A DNA stretch of 64,000 nucleotides from Rehaibacterium terrae (GCF_014202935.1 NZ_JACHHX010000010.1:45882-109881); one strand, 5' to 3'. Positions 43,392-53,221 are shown, counted from the first letter of the stretch. Translations and numbers: made by a program. Notes: generated by a model not told the origin, from the sequence alone.

Positions 43392-44053
43392 CAGCGATCA
43401 CCCCCTTCCTGCGTCCAGCCGGCACGGTGCAGCACGGCGCGGCCGCGCGGGTGCGCAAGCACATCGACGTAGGGCGCCAGCTCGCCCAGCCCGCTCTGCC
43501 GCAGCAGGGACTGGTGGCGGATGAGATAGGCCTGCAATTCGGGGTCCAGGCCCTGCTCGAAGACGACCGCCTCGGTCGCGAGCACCGGGCCGCGCTGGCT
43601 GATCGCCACCGGCTGCGCCGGTGCGGCGAAGCGTGGCCGCAGATCGTATTCGGTCAGATCGGAGGCCGCATTCAGCCGCCCCGGCATCGCCGCGGCGACC
43701 TGTTCGGCCGGCGTCGGCGCCGGCTGCGGCGACACCGTGAGCAGTGCCGCCAGCGCCACCGAGGCGGCGATCGCGCCGCCGCCGACCCAGCGCAGCAGCT
43801 TCGGCAGACGCCGGCCATGCGGCACCGGCTCGCCATCGAGCGTCGCCGCCACACGCTCGGCGAACCCGGCCGGCATAGGCCGCAGCTCGCTGCGACGCAG
43901 GCAGGACGAGGCCAGTTGCCAGCGCTCCCAAGTGGCGCGCAGCGCCGGATCACGCTCGAGACGCCGGAGCAGGAAACGGGCCCGGTCCGGCGGCAACTCG
44001 CCGTCGAGCAGCGCGGAAAGGTCGTTCTCGATGGTGTCGGTGATGTCGGTCAT
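43391..44053 (-). CDS. rseA: Anti-sigma-E factor RseA
   Basis: 220 residues. An N-terminal cytosolic anti-sigma domain (NDLSALLDGELPPDRARFLLRRLERDPALRATWERWQLASSCLR), one membrane helix (about 91-107) and a periplasmic part. It holds RpoE inactive until DegS- and RseP-type proteases cut it under envelope stress. Nine bases separate it from rpoE. Confidence 0.95.
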   Translation of the reverse strand: MTDITDTIENDLSALLDGELPPDRARFLLRRLERDPALRATWERWQLASSCLRRSELRPMPAGFAERVAATLDGEPVPHGRRLPKLLRWVGGGAIAASVALAALLTVSPQPAPTPAEQVAAAMPGRLNAASDLTEYDLRPRFAAPAQPVAISQRGPVLATEAVVFEQGLDPELQAYLIRHQSLLRQSGLGELAPYVDVLAHPRGRAVLHRAGWTQEGGDR

Positions 44054-44062
44054 GACCGGCCT

Positions 44063-44668
44063 CTACTGTTCCTGGGGGCGGCGCGCGGAAGCGCCGTCTA
44101 GCAGCGGACGCAGCCTGGCGTCGATGGCCTCGCGGGCGCGGAAGATCCGCGAGCGCACGGTACCGATCGGGCAGTCCATCGCCTCGGCGATTTCCTCGTA
44201 GCTCAGCCCGTCGACTTCGCGCAAGGTGATCGCCGTGCGCAGCTCCTCGGGCAGTTGCGCCACCGTCTCGGTCACGGTGCGCTCGATCTCCTCGCGCAGC
44301 AGCTCGTGCTCGGGCGTATCGGTGTCGCGCAGCCGTTCGCCGGAAGCGAACTGCACCGCATCCACCGCATCGATGTCGTCGGTCGGCGGCCGGCGGCTCG
44401 AGGCCACGAGGTGGTTCTTGGCGGTGTTCACGGCGATCTTGTAGAGCCACGTGTAGAACTGCGCGTCGCCGCGGAAGTTCCCGAGCGCGCGGTAAGCGCG
44501 CAGGAAGGTCTCCTGCGCCACGTCCTGGCACTCGCTCCAGTCGGGAATGTAGCGGGCGATGAGGGCGCCGATCCGGTGCTGGTACTTGCGCACCAGCAGG
44601 TCGAAGGCCGCCTTGTCGCCTTGCTGTACACGTCTGACCAGCGCCTGGTCCAATTCGTTCTCGCCCAT
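44063..44668 (-). CDS. rpoE: RNA polymerase sigma factor RpoE (AlgU)
   Basis: 201 residues. An ECF sigma factor with region 2 (FDLLVRKYQHRIGALIARYIPDWSECQDVAQETFLRAYRALGNFRGDAQFYTWLYKIAVNTAKNHL) and region 4 (LPEELRTAITLREVDGLSYEEIAEAMDCPIGTVRSRIFRAREAI). It directs transcription of envelope-stress genes from GAACTT-type promoters. The ATG at 44668 (MGENELDQALVRRVQ) fits the family start. The operon continues with rseA, rseB, rseC and mucD, and a matching promoter lies upstream. Confidence 0.98.
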   Translation of the reverse strand: MGENELDQALVRRVQQGDKAAFDLLVRKYQHRIGALIARYIPDWSECQDVAQETFLRAYRALGNFRGDAQFYTWLYKIAVNTAKNHLVASSRRPPTDDIDAVDAVQFASGERLRDTDTPEHELLREEIERTVTETVAQLPEELRTAITLREVDGLSYEEIAEAMDCPIGTVRSRIFRAREAIDARLRPLLDGASARRPQEQ

Positions 44669-44708
44669 CCGGGCCGGCACTCCTGTCGACTCGGCCCGCG
44701 GGCCGTCA

Positions 44709-44737
44709 TCAGTGACATCGCGGGCGGAGGAAAGTTC
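44709..44737 (-). promoter_or_regulatory. sigma-E autoregulatory promoter of rpoE
   Basis: GAACTT (44732-44737), a 16-base spacer and TCACTGA (44709-44715) on the minus strand match the RpoE consensus GGAACTT-N15-17-TCNNA in the -35 and approximately in the -10. The transcript would start about 35 bases before the rpoE ATG. Confidence 0.6.
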
Positions 44738-44821
44738 ATCCCGGCGGCCAACGGCGTTGACCGTCCGGAAGTCCAGCCCGGATGATACGGACTTTCGCCA
44801 TACCTGAACGGATGGAACGCC

Positions 44822-46861
44822 ATGTTCGACGGCCTTCGCTTCACCCACTGGCAGCCCGAGCTGCGCCCCGACGGCATCGTCGTGCTCACCCTCGACCGCG
44901 CCGACCAGCACGTCAACGCCCTCTCGCAGGCGGTGCTCGACGAGCTGGACCGGCTGGTGGAGCGCATCGCCATCGAAAAGCCCGCGGGCGTGGTGATCCG
45001 CTCGGGCAAGGCGGCCGGCTTCATCCCCGGGGCCGACATCCGGGAGTTCCAGGAGTTCGACAGCAAGGGCACGGTGCTGGATGCGATCCGCCGTGGCCAG
45101 CAGGTGTTCCAGAAGCTGGCCGAACTGCCCTGCCCGACCGTCGCCGCCATCCACGGCCACTGCATGGGCGGCGGCACCGAGCTGTCGCTGGCCTGCCGCT
45201 ACCGCGTCGCCAGCAACCACGACAGCACCCGCATCGGCCTGCCGGAAGTCAAGCTCGGCATCTACCCGGGCTGGGGCGGCAGCGTGCGTCTGCCGAAGCT
45301 GGTCGGCGCACCGGCCGCGTTCGACATGATGCTCACCGGCCGGGCGCTGTCGGCGAAGGCCGCGCAGGCGATCGGTCTGGTCGACAGGGTGACCGAACCG
45401 GCGCTGCTGCTCGACGCCGCCATCGAGCTGGCCAGGCGCGGCACGACGCGGCCGTTCCGGCAGCGCTTCATGGGCTGGGCCACCAACCTGTGGCCGGTGC
45501 GGCAGATCCTCGCGCCGATGCTGGTCAGGCAGGTCGCCCGCAAGGCGCGCAAGGAGCACTACCCCGCACCCTATGCGCTGATCGACACCTGGCGGCGCAG
45601 CGGCGGTCCGATCGAGGCGCGGCTGAAGGCCGAGGCCAGGTCGGTGGCGAAGCTGGCGCAGACCCCGACCGCGCGCAACCTGATCCGGGTGTTCTTCCTG
45701 CAGGAGCGGCTCAAGGGCCTGGGCGGCAAGGAGCATGGCATCTCCCGCGTGCACGTGGTCGGCGCCGGCGTGATGGGCGGCGACATCGCCGCCTGGTGCG
45801 CGCTCAAGGGCTTCGAGGTCACCCTGCAGGACCGCGGGATGGAGTACGTGCAGCCGGCGCTGGCGCGCGCCGACAAGCTGTTCGAGAAGAAAGTCAAGGA
45901 CGAGAGCAAACGCGAACAGACCCGCGCGCGGCTCAGGCCCGACGTGGAGGGCGCGGGCGTGGCCGAGGCCGATCTGGTCATCGAGGCGATCTTCGAGAAC
46001 CTCGACGCCAAGCGCGCGCTCTACGCCAGGCTGGAAGAGACGCTCAGGCCCGAGGCGCTGCTGGTGTCCAACACCAGTTCGATCCCGCTGGCCGAGCTGC
46101 GGGCGGAGCTCAGGCACCCGGCCCGCTTTGCCGGCCTGCACTACTTCAACCCGGTGGCGATGATGCCGCTGGTGGAGATCGTCCGCCACGACGCCATGGA
46201 TCCGGCCACCGAGAGGCGCCTGGCCGCCTTCTGCCGCGCCATCGACAAGCTGCCGGTACCGGTTGCCGGCACGCCCGGCTTCCTGGTCAACCGCATCCTG
46301 ATGCCTTACCTGCTGGAGGCGATCACCTGCTACAGCGAGGGCATCCCCGGCGCCGCCATCGACCAGGCCGCGCTGAAGTTCGGCATGCCGATGGGGCCGA
46401 TCGAGCTGGCCGACACCGTCGGTCTGGACGTGGCCGCCAGCGTGGGCCGGATCCTCGCCGACTTCCTCAAGCTGCCGATTCCGCCCGGCCTGGAATCGAA
46501 GCTCGAATCCGGCAAGCGTGGCCGCAAGGACGGCGAGGGTCTGTACAAGTGGGAGAACGGCAAGGCGGTGAAGCCCCCGCTGCCGAAGGGCTACGAGGCG
46601 CCCGAGGACCTCACCGACCGTCTGATCCTGCCGCTGCTCAACGAAGCCGTGGCCTGCCTGCACGAAGGCGTGGTCGCCGATGCCGACCTGCTCGATGCCG
46701 GCGTCATCTTCGGCACCGGCTTCGCGCCCTTCCGCGGCGGCCCGATCGCCCACATCAGGGCCACCGGCCCCGGCAAGCTCAAGGCGCGCCTGGAGCAGCT
46801 CTCGGTCCGCCACGGCGAGCGCTTCCTGCCGCGGCCGGGCTGGGACGCGCTGACGGGTTGA
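44822..46861 (+). CDS. Fatty-acid oxidation multifunctional protein (FadJ-like: enoyl-CoA hydratase / 3-hydroxyacyl-CoA dehydrogenase)
   Basis: 679 residues. N-terminal crotonase domain (oxyanion-hole IPGADIREF and the HGHCMGGGTELSLACRYRVA / LPEVKLGIYPGWGG segments with its two Glu residues), then a Rossmann NAD domain (VHVVGAGVMGGDIAAWCALKGFEVTLQDR) and dehydrogenase C-terminal domains (GLHYFNPVAMMPLVEIVRH; GFLVNRILMPYLLEA). It performs the second and third steps of beta-oxidation; a thiolase gene is not adjacent. Slightly shorter than E. coli FadB/FadJ (~715-729). Divergent from rpoE. Confidence 0.95.
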   Translation: MFDGLRFTHWQPELRPDGIVVLTLDRADQHVNALSQAVLDELDRLVERIAIEKPAGVVIRSGKAAGFIPGADIREFQEFDSKGTVLDAIRRGQQVFQKLAELPCPTVAAIHGHCMGGGTELSLACRYRVASNHDSTRIGLPEVKLGIYPGWGGSVRLPKLVGAPAAFDMMLTGRALSAKAAQAIGLVDRVTEPALLLDAAIELARRGTTRPFRQRFMGWATNLWPVRQILAPMLVRQVARKARKEHYPAPYALIDTWRRSGGPIEARLKAEARSVAKLAQTPTARNLIRVFFLQERLKGLGGKEHGISRVHVVGAGVMGGDIAAWCALKGFEVTLQDRGMEYVQPALARADKLFEKKVKDESKREQTRARLRPDVEGAGVAEADLVIEAIFENLDAKRALYARLEETLRPEALLVSNTSSIPLAELRAELRHPARFAGLHYFNPVAMMPLVEIVRHDAMDPATERRLAAFCRAIDKLPVPVAGTPGFLVNRILMPYLLEAITCYSEGIPGAAIDQAALKFGMPMGPIELADTVGLDVAASVGRILADFLKLPIPPGLESKLESGKRGRKDGEGLYKWENGKAVKPPLPKGYEAPEDLTDRLILPLLNEAVACLHEGVVADADLLDAGVIFGTGFAPFRGGPIAHIRATGPGKLKARLEQLSVRHGERFLPRPGWDALTG

Positions 46862-47041
46862 AACGGCCACTCAGGCATCACCGGAAGTTTCCGCAGGCGT
46901 GGCGCGGGCCGTGACCGGGAAAGCGGGAAGCGGGAAGCGGGCGAAGAAAAACGGACAGCGCGGGCAGGGCCTCCACGAAGCGATGCCCTCCCTCGTTTCC
47001 CACTCCTCTTCACTCCTTGCTTCGCACTGTATCTGCCGCAC
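46862..47041. repeat. Gap with repeat fragments between the FadJ-like and DUF2845 genes
   Basis: Contains three tandem gggaagc units (46918-46942) and a 15-base stretch, cactcctcttcactc (47001-47015), identical to part of the large inverted repeat at 62836-62978. No gene is seen. Confidence 0.5.
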
Positions 47042-47620
47042 CTACAACGGCACCCGCTCGACCCACTCCAGGCGGCCGTCGATGAAGATGGCCAGGCGCG
47101 CGAAGCGCGAGCCCGGGAAGCGGTACACCCATTCCTCATGCCGCACCGGGCGGATCACCTCGTTGCCGAGGCCGTCGCGGATCAGGATGTCGCGGTAGCG
47201 CGCGGTACGCGACTCGGGCGCGCCGCAGCGCAGCACCACCTCGCCCGGCACCGCGCCGCGCATCAGCGCGATGTCGCCGCAGTCGCCACCGATGCTGTGG
47301 CGGCCGTAACCGAGCGTATCGATGCGCAGCAGGCGGCCGTCGCGAAAGGTCAGCCGGTGCACCAGCCGGTTCGGGCCGAAGTTGTAGTACCACTCGTCGT
47401 GGACCCGCTCGGTGCGGCGTTCGACCGGCCCGCCGGCGCCGCTCACCAGCAGCTCGCCGTAGCTGGCGATCCAGTACGGCTCGCCGCAGCGCTCGCGCAC
47501 CTGGAAGTCGTAGTCGCCGGTGGTGATCACCCGGGTGCCGCAGCGCATCGCGGCGGCTTCGCCGGCGAAGGCCAGCGCGGTCAGCACCAGCAGCCCGCGG
47601 AATGTCGGCAGAAGCCTCAT
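47042..47620 (-). CDS. DUF2845 domain-containing exported protein
   Basis: 192 residues. A signal peptide (LPTFRGLLVLTALAFAGEAAA) is followed by two repeats of the DUF2845 pattern: MRCGTRVITTGDYDFQVRERCGEPYWI and GEVVLRCGAPESRTARYRDILIRDG, each with a GD-x-R-CG-P core. This family of small periplasmic proteins is common in Xanthomonadales and Pseudomonas and has no known function. GGGAGG lies seven bases before the ATG at 47620. No operon partners. Confidence 0.88.
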   Translation of the reverse strand: MRLLPTFRGLLVLTALAFAGEAAAMRCGTRVITTGDYDFQVRERCGEPYWIASYGELLVSGAGGPVERRTERVHDEWYYNFGPNRLVHRLTFRDGRLLRIDTLGYGRHSIGGDCGDIALMRGAVPGEVVLRCGAPESRTARYRDILIRDGLGNEVIRPVRHEEWVYRFPGSRFARLAIFIDGRLEWVERVPL

Positions 47621-47732
47621 GGCAGCCTCCCTGGAGGGGATGCGTCCACGGTAGTGCCGCCGGCATTAACGGCGGAATAGCGGACGCGGCGACCGGGCAC
47701 GCCGCGGCCCGCGCGATCCCCGAGACCCGGAG

Positions 47733-49181
47733 TCAGGCGCGGCACCCCTCCAGCCGCAAACGCTGTCCGGGTTTGATCAGGTAGGCCGGCGCCTTGATGC
47801 CGTTGGCCCGGGCCAGCGCCTGCGGGCTGGGGCACTGGTGGCGGCGGGCGATCGCCGCCAGGCTGTCGCCGGCCTTCACCACGTAGGTGCGCCCGCCGCC
47901 CGACGGAGCCGCCGCGACGCCCGGCATCCGCGCGGCCGCCAGCTCCTGTGCCAAGCGGCCGCGCGCGCCGTCCACGCAATGCACCTGGTAAGCCGGCACG
48001 ATCCGTGCCGGCATCGCCAGCTCGGTGCCGGCCGGAATCGGCGCATTCGCCTGGAAGCGTGGATTGAGGTTGCGCAGCACCCGGAACCAGCCGTCGCGGC
48101 TGCCCGCGTTGCCGATGCAGATCGCCAGCTCGTTGATCGACATGCTGCGCGCCAGCGCCACCGTGGCCGGCCGGGGGTCCACCGCCGGAAACTCCAGCCC
48201 GTAGTCCTCCGGATGCAGGAACAGCCAGGCCGCCGCCAGCACCATGGGCACGTATTCGCGCGTCTCGGCCGGCAGCTGCGAATACACCCGGGCATCCCAG
48301 AAGCCGCGCCCGCCGGTCTGCCGGTAGAGCCGGCCCATGCGGCCCTCACCGCCGTTGTAGGCGGCCAGCGCCAGTTCGAGGTTGTGGTTGAACTCGGCAA
48401 AGCGGTCGTTGAGGTAGAGCACGTTGGCGCGCGCCGACAGCCGCGGATCGAAGCGGGTGTCGAAGCCGTCCACGCGCCCCAGCCCATAGCGCAGACCGGT
48501 CGCCGGCATGAACTGCAACGGGCCGCTGGCGCCGGCCCGCGACACCGCGTGCACGCGGCCGCCGGACTCCTTGGCGAGGATGCCGAACAGCAGCGCCTCG
48601 GGCAGTCCGGCCTGTTCGTACTCGGGCCACATCAGGTGGCGCATGTACTGATAGTTTTCCCAGGCGGTGACCAGTTGCGGGCGCATCCAGGTCAGCCACT
48701 CGGTGAGCGCGGCCTTGACCGGGCCATTGAGTTCGATGATGTCGCGCAGCTCGCGGCCGTTGAGCAGGTTGATCGATCGCCCGGCCTCGGGCAGGTGTGC
48801 CAGCAGCGGCGAATCGCCGGCCGCCTGCAGCAGCACGCCCTCGCCCGCCGTCAGCCCCTCGTCGCCAGCCTCGTCGCGCGTGGCCAGCAGGGCATCGTAG
48901 GCGGCGAAAAAGCGCGCACTGTCGCAGCCGGCGGTGTTGGTGCAGGCGATCGCCGCCTCCTGCATGTCGCTGGCTGCCGCGCGCATCGCCTCGCGGCCGG
49001 CCTCCACCTCGCCCGCCGCCACCTGTTCGAGCCCGCTGCGATAGCGCTCGCCGGCGGCATCCAGCCGCTGGTAGAGCGCATCCACGGCCCGCCCCGGGGG
49101 CACGGTGGCGGTGCGCGGGGCGCCGGAAGCGGCGCAGCCGGCGATTAGGACGACCAAGGAAAGCAACACGTATCGGGACAT
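47733..49181 (-). CDS. MltD-like membrane-bound lytic murein transglycosylase with LysM domain
   Basis: 482 residues. Lipoprotein signal (VVLIAGCAAS), an N-terminal helical part, a soluble-lytic-transglycosylase domain with catalytic Glu in GILAKESGGRVHAVSRAGASGPLQFMP and the LALAAYNGGEGRMGR motif, and a C-terminal LysM repeat (YVVKAGDSLAAIARRHQCPSPQALARANGI). It cleaves peptidoglycan with formation of 1,6-anhydro ends. The start at 49181 gives a proper lipoprotein signal; the upstream Met adds only polar residues. Confidence 0.93.
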   Translation of the reverse strand: MSRYVLLSLVVLIAGCAASGAPRTATVPPGRAVDALYQRLDAAGERYRSGLEQVAAGEVEAGREAMRAAASDMQEAAIACTNTAGCDSARFFAAYDALLATRDEAGDEGLTAGEGVLLQAAGDSPLLAHLPEAGRSINLLNGRELRDIIELNGPVKAALTEWLTWMRPQLVTAWENYQYMRHLMWPEYEQAGLPEALLFGILAKESGGRVHAVSRAGASGPLQFMPATGLRYGLGRVDGFDTRFDPRLSARANVLYLNDRFAEFNHNLELALAAYNGGEGRMGRLYRQTGGRGFWDARVYSQLPAETREYVPMVLAAAWLFLHPEDYGLEFPAVDPRPATVALARSMSINELAICIGNAGSRDGWFRVLRNLNPRFQANAPIPAGTELAMPARIVPAYQVHCVDGARGRLAQELAAARMPGVAAAPSGGGRTYVVKAGDSLAAIARRHQCPSPQALARANGIKAPAYLIKPGQRLRLEGCRA

Positions 49182-49307
49182 GGGGGATGGCTGGGAAACG
49201 GCGTGCAAGCGGCAGCCTAGCGACCGTCACCGCGGGCCACAACCGGCCTGCGTCACGGCATGACGCGGGCACGTTCTAGAATCCGGTCACCACCCCGGGA
49301 GACGCGC

Positions 49308-50816
49308 GTGAACACCGACCTGTTCCTCGGCAAGTCCGACCTCGGCCACGGCGTCCCGGTCACCCTGCAATCGCGCTATGGCAACCGCCACGGCCTGGTC
49401 GCCGGCGCCACCGGCACCGGCAAGTCGGTATCGCTGATGGTGCTGGCCGAGGCGTTCTCGCGGATCGGCACGCCGGTCTTCATCGCCGACGTGAAGGGCG
49501 ACATCGCCGGCCTGGCCATGCCGGGCACGCCGGGCGAGCGCCTGCAACAGCGCGCCGCGCAGCTCGGGCTGGGCGACTTCCGCCCGGAGGCCAGCCCGGT
49601 GATCTTCTGGGATCTGTTCGGCGAACTCGGCCACCCGCTGCGCACCACCGTCTCGCAGGTCGGGCCGACCCTGCTCGCGCGCATGCTCGAACTCAACGAC
49701 ACCCAGGCCGGCGTGCTCGACATCGTCTTCAAGCTCGCTGACGACGAGGGCCTGCTGCTGCTCGACCTGGACGACCTGCGCGCGCTGCTCGGCTTCGCCC
49801 AGGAGAACGCCAAGGACATCTCGCAGCGCTACGGCCTGATCGCCGGGCAGTCGGTGGCGGCGATCCAGCGCGCGCTGCTGCGGCTGGAACAGGCCGGCGG
49901 CAAGCGTTTCTTCGGCGAACCGGCGCTGGAGCTGGCCGACCTGATGCGTCAGGACATGTCCGGCCGCGGCGTCATCAGCATACTCGCCGCCGACAAGCTG
50001 ATCCTCAGCCCGCGGCTGTATTCGGGCTTCCTGCTCTGGCTGCTGTCGGAGCTGTTCGAAACGCTCCCGGAGGTCGGCGACCTGGACGCGCCGAAACTGG
50101 TGTTCGTCTTCGACGAAGCGCACCTGCTGTTCCAGGACTGCCCGCCGGCGTTGCGGCAGCGCATCGAGCAGGTGGTGCGGCTGATCCGCTCCAAGGGCGT
50201 GGGCGTGTACTTCTGCTCGCAGCAGCCCGACGACCTGCCATCGGAGGTGCTGGCCCAGCTCGGCAACCGCATCCAGCATGCGCTGCGCGCCTTCACCCCG
50301 CGCGACCAGAAAGCCGTGCGTGTCGCCGCCGAGACCTTCGTGCCCAACCCGGCCTTCAAGGTGGCCGAGGCGATCACCACGCTGGGCGTCGGCGAGGCGC
50401 TGGTGTCCACGTTGCAGGACAAGGGCATCCCGACGCCGGTCGAAAAGGTGATGATGGCGCCGCCGCGCTGCCGCATGGGCGCGATCACGCCCGAGGAGCG
50501 CGCCGCGGTGCGTGCCCGCAGCCCGGTCGGTGGCCGCTACGACAACGAGGTCAACCGCGAGTCCGCCTATGAAATCCTCTCTCGTCGCGCCGAGCAGGCG
50601 GCGGCGACCCGCGAGGCGGCCAAGGCCAGGCCGGAAGCCGACAACACGGCGCAGCGCGGCGGCTGGCTGAAGGACTTCCTGTTCGGCACCGGCCGCCGCC
50701 AGGGCGCGATCGAGGCCACCGCCAAGTCGGCCATGCGCACGGTCGGCAACCAGCTCGGCCGGCAGATCCTGCGCGGCGTACTGGGCGGCATGGCCGGTGG
50801 CTCGCGCAGGCGCTGA
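49308..50816 (+). CDS. HerA-like helicase / DUF853 ATPase (YjgR family)
   Basis: 502 residues. Walker A GATGTGKSVSLMVLAEAFSRIG, DVKGDIAGLA, Walker B LVFVFDEAHLLF and the arginine-finger-like VGVYFCSQQPDDLPSEVLAQLGNRIQHALRAFTPRDQKAV segment. The family is related to HerA/FtsK motor ATPases; its cellular role is unknown (DNA translocation is assumed). The GTG start at 49308 has GGGAG seven bases upstream. It stands alone between the transglycosylase (divergent) and DUF2207 (convergent). Confidence 0.93.
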   Translation: MNTDLFLGKSDLGHGVPVTLQSRYGNRHGLVAGATGTGKSVSLMVLAEAFSRIGTPVFIADVKGDIAGLAMPGTPGERLQQRAAQLGLGDFRPEASPVIFWDLFGELGHPLRTTVSQVGPTLLARMLELNDTQAGVLDIVFKLADDEGLLLLDLDDLRALLGFAQENAKDISQRYGLIAGQSVAAIQRALLRLEQAGGKRFFGEPALELADLMRQDMSGRGVISILAADKLILSPRLYSGFLLWLLSELFETLPEVGDLDAPKLVFVFDEAHLLFQDCPPALRQRIEQVVRLIRSKGVGVYFCSQQPDDLPSEVLAQLGNRIQHALRAFTPRDQKAVRVAAETFVPNPAFKVAEAITTLGVGEALVSTLQDKGIPTPVEKVMMAPPRCRMGAITPEERAAVRARSPVGGRYDNEVNRESAYEILSRRAEQAAATREAAKARPEADNTAQRGGWLKDFLFGTGRRQGAIEATAKSAMRTVGNQLGRQILRGVLGGMAGGSRRR

Positions 50817-50830
50817 GCCGCGGTTTCCGG

Positions 50831-52549
50831 TCAGCGCCCGCCACCACCGCCGCCTCCACCGCCGCCGCCGGAAAAACCGCCGCCACCGCTGCCCGAGCTG
50901 CTGCCTGGCGGTGTGGCCGAGGACGAAATCTGCCGACTGAGGCCACGACCGAGATCGCGGCTGAGGCTGCCCAGATCGGCGAGACCGCCGGGGCCACGAT
51001 ACCAGCCGATGCCGGCCGCGGCGGTCGCCGCCGCGGCGGCACCGACGGCATGCGTGAACTTTCTCGTCCACGCCTCTTCGACATCCAGCGCCAGCGCGTA
51101 GGGCAGCAAGGCCTCGTAACGCGCCGCGTCCAGCCGCGGCGGCTCGCCGGGACCGGACAGTGCCTTGAGTTCGTCGCGCTCGGCCACGCCAAGGTACAGA
51201 CGCAGGCCCTCGACACGATCCAGCAGGCGCCGCCCCTCGGCGGTGGGCGCGCGCATCAGCCAGGTGAACACCGCATGCGCCGCCACCGACAGGCCGAGCA
51301 GCACGGCGATCGCCGCGATGCCGTCGCCACGCGCGATCGCCAGCGCCGCGATGCCATACGCCACCGAGAACAGCAGACCGGTGAGCAGCGTGCCGCCGTT
51401 GCCGACGAAGTAATGCGGCTTGTAGTGCCGCATCAGCGCCTTGATCTGTTCGCCGCGGGCGCTGCCGATCTCGCTGGCGTTGCCGCTCGCCAGCTCCACG
51501 GTGTCGCCCTTGCGGAACAGCCTTGCGGCGATCGCGCGCTGGCTGTCGCCGAGCACGGCGGCGTCCGCACCCGGCAGGCGCGTGAGCCTCCAGCGGTCCG
51601 TGAGCATCCCCTTGTCGCGCTCGATGCGGAGATAGCCACGCACCGCCATGTCGACCAGGTCGGCGGCGAAGCAGCGGTCGTCGTAGGCCATCCGGCGCAG
51701 GAAGCGCAGCCCGCCCGGCGTCTTGCCCTCCGGCGGCGCGTACTGCGGAAACACCGGCCCGGGCGCCGGATCGCGACCGTGGTGATGCCAGCGCCACAGG
51801 TAGAAGGCCAGCAGCAGGACGAAACCCGCCAGCGCCACCAGCACGCCGCGGTTGTCGTACAGCAGCCAGTACAGGCGCTGGCTGCGGGTAGGCGCGGACA
51901 CGACGCCCTTGGGAAAGGCCAGCACCAGCGTCAGTCCCTCGCGCGCGCCCAGCGGCCGCGTCGCCCGCCAGCGCGCCACGCCGTCCCCGACTTCCACCAC
52001 GTAGTCGCGTCCGCGCGCTCGGTCAACGCCGGTGTAGGCCTCGGCATCGAGCTGCGCGGCCGGCACCGCCACCGGCAGGCGCACTTCGGCGGAGAGCCGT
52101 TCGATGGCCAAATCCCAGCCGTTGCCGTTGACGTTCCAGTACAGCTCGTCGTGCCCGGCGAAGAAACCAAGCTGGCGTGTGGTCCGGTAGCGCAGGGTGT
52201 AGGTGATGTCGGCCGGCACCGGCAGAAACTCGTCGCTGCCGGTGTTCAGCCGTACCCCGTTGCCCAGCCGCTCGGTGAACCACGGCTCGGGCTGGCCGTC
52301 GCGCAGCACTTCGAGCGGCTCGAAGTCGACCACGACGCGGTTGCCGAAGCGGTCACGGTAACGGGTCGGGAAGTCGCGGTAGATGCCGCGCCGGATGCTG
52401 CGCCCTTCCGCGCGGACGACGATCGTTTCGCTCACTTCCATCGCGCCGTCGGGCTGGATGCGGATGTCGCTGTGGAAGGACAGGATGCGCTCCTGCGCCG
52501 CGACCGGCAGCGCGCAGAGCAAGGCGAGCAGGATCGGCCAGCGGCTCAT
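50831..52549 (-). CDS. DUF2207 membrane protein with poly-glycine tail
   Basis: 572 residues. Signal peptide (WPILLALLCALPVAAQ), a ~200-residue N-terminal domain (ERILSFHSDIRIQPDGAMEVSETI..), then membrane segments near residues 229-247, 400-440 and 505-525, and a tail of Ser/Gly ending in eleven consecutive glycines and Arg. This architecture matches the DUF2207 (YciQ-like) family, usually encoded beside LemA, as here (4-base ATGA overlap). Function unknown; a role in envelope stress has been suggested. The glycine tail is common in the family. Confidence 0.9.
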   Translation of the reverse strand: MSRWPILLALLCALPVAAQERILSFHSDIRIQPDGAMEVSETIVVRAEGRSIRRGIYRDFPTRYRDRFGNRVVVDFEPLEVLRDGQPEPWFTERLGNGVRLNTGSDEFLPVPADITYTLRYRTTRQLGFFAGHDELYWNVNGNGWDLAIERLSAEVRLPVAVPAAQLDAEAYTGVDRARGRDYVVEVGDGVARWRATRPLGAREGLTLVLAFPKGVVSAPTRSQRLYWLLYDNRGVLVALAGFVLLLAFYLWRWHHHGRDPAPGPVFPQYAPPEGKTPGGLRFLRRMAYDDRCFAADLVDMAVRGYLRIERDKGMLTDRWRLTRLPGADAAVLGDSQRAIAARLFRKGDTVELASGNASEIGSARGEQIKALMRHYKPHYFVGNGGTLLTGLLFSVAYGIAALAIARGDGIAAIAVLLGLSVAAHAVFTWLMRAPTAEGRRLLDRVEGLRLYLGVAERDELKALSGPGEPPRLDAARYEALLPYALALDVEEAWTRKFTHAVGAAAAATAAAGIGWYRGPGGLADLGSLSRDLGRGLSRQISSSATPPGSSSGSGGGGFSGGGGGGGGGGGR

Positions 52550-53097
52550 CGTGCCGTCTCCACCGTCGGCGCGGCGCGCGCCTGGTCCGCCGCACGGTAG
52601 AACTCGGCCGCCGTGAAGCCGAACGGCCGCGCCAGCAGCAGGTCGGGGAAGCGCTGGATGCCGTCGTTGTAGGCGCGCACCGCGCCGTTGTAGAAACGGC
52701 GCGCGTATTGCAGATGATCCTCGACCTCGACCAGGTCTGCCTGGAGCCTGAGGAAGTTGTCGCTGGCCTTGAGCTCGGGGTAGGCCTCGCGCAGCGCGAA
52801 CAGCCTGCCCAGCGCCTGCTCCAGTGCGCCCTCGAGCTCGGCAAGCCGCGCCGGCCGGTCGGTGGCGACGGCCTGCGCACGCAGCGTGGTCACGCTTTCC
52901 AGCAGCGCTCTCTCGTGGCCCGCGTAGCCGCGAACGGCCTCGACCAGCAACGGCACCAGGTCGTGCCGGCGACTGAGCTGCACGTCGATGTCGCTCCAGC
53001 CGGCGCGCACCTGGTTGCGCAACCGGACCAGGCGGTTGTAGGTGAGCACGCCCCAGGCCAACAGGACGGCCGGAATCATCCACAGCGCAGCGATCAC
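52546..53097 (-). CDS. LemA family protein
   Basis: 183 residues. One N-terminal membrane helix ([62 protein letters not shown] in outline) and a helical-bundle domain ending [35 protein letters not shown], the LemA signature. Function unknown. The start is GTG at 53097, with an ATG seven codons on as alternative. Its stop overlaps the DUF2207 start, so the two form an operon. Confidence 0.95.
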   Translation of the reverse strand: MIAALWMIPAVLLAWGVLTYNRLVRLRNQVRAGWSDIDVQLSRRHDLVPLLVEAVRGYAGHERALLESVTTLRAQAVATDRPARLAELEGALEQALGRLFALREAYPELKASDNFLRLQADLVEVEDHLQYARRFYNGAVRAYNDGIQRFPDLLLARPFGFTAAEFYRAADQARAAPTVETAR

Positions 53098-53221
53098 ACA
53101 GTCGCTCCTCGGGCCAGCGAAGTGGGCAGATTATGGGTGGCGTGAAGCGGCTGCGGCCACCCTCGGGTATATTCGGCCGCCTCGGGCCGCCCGCGTGCCC
53201 TGCATTCAAGAGCCTGAACCG

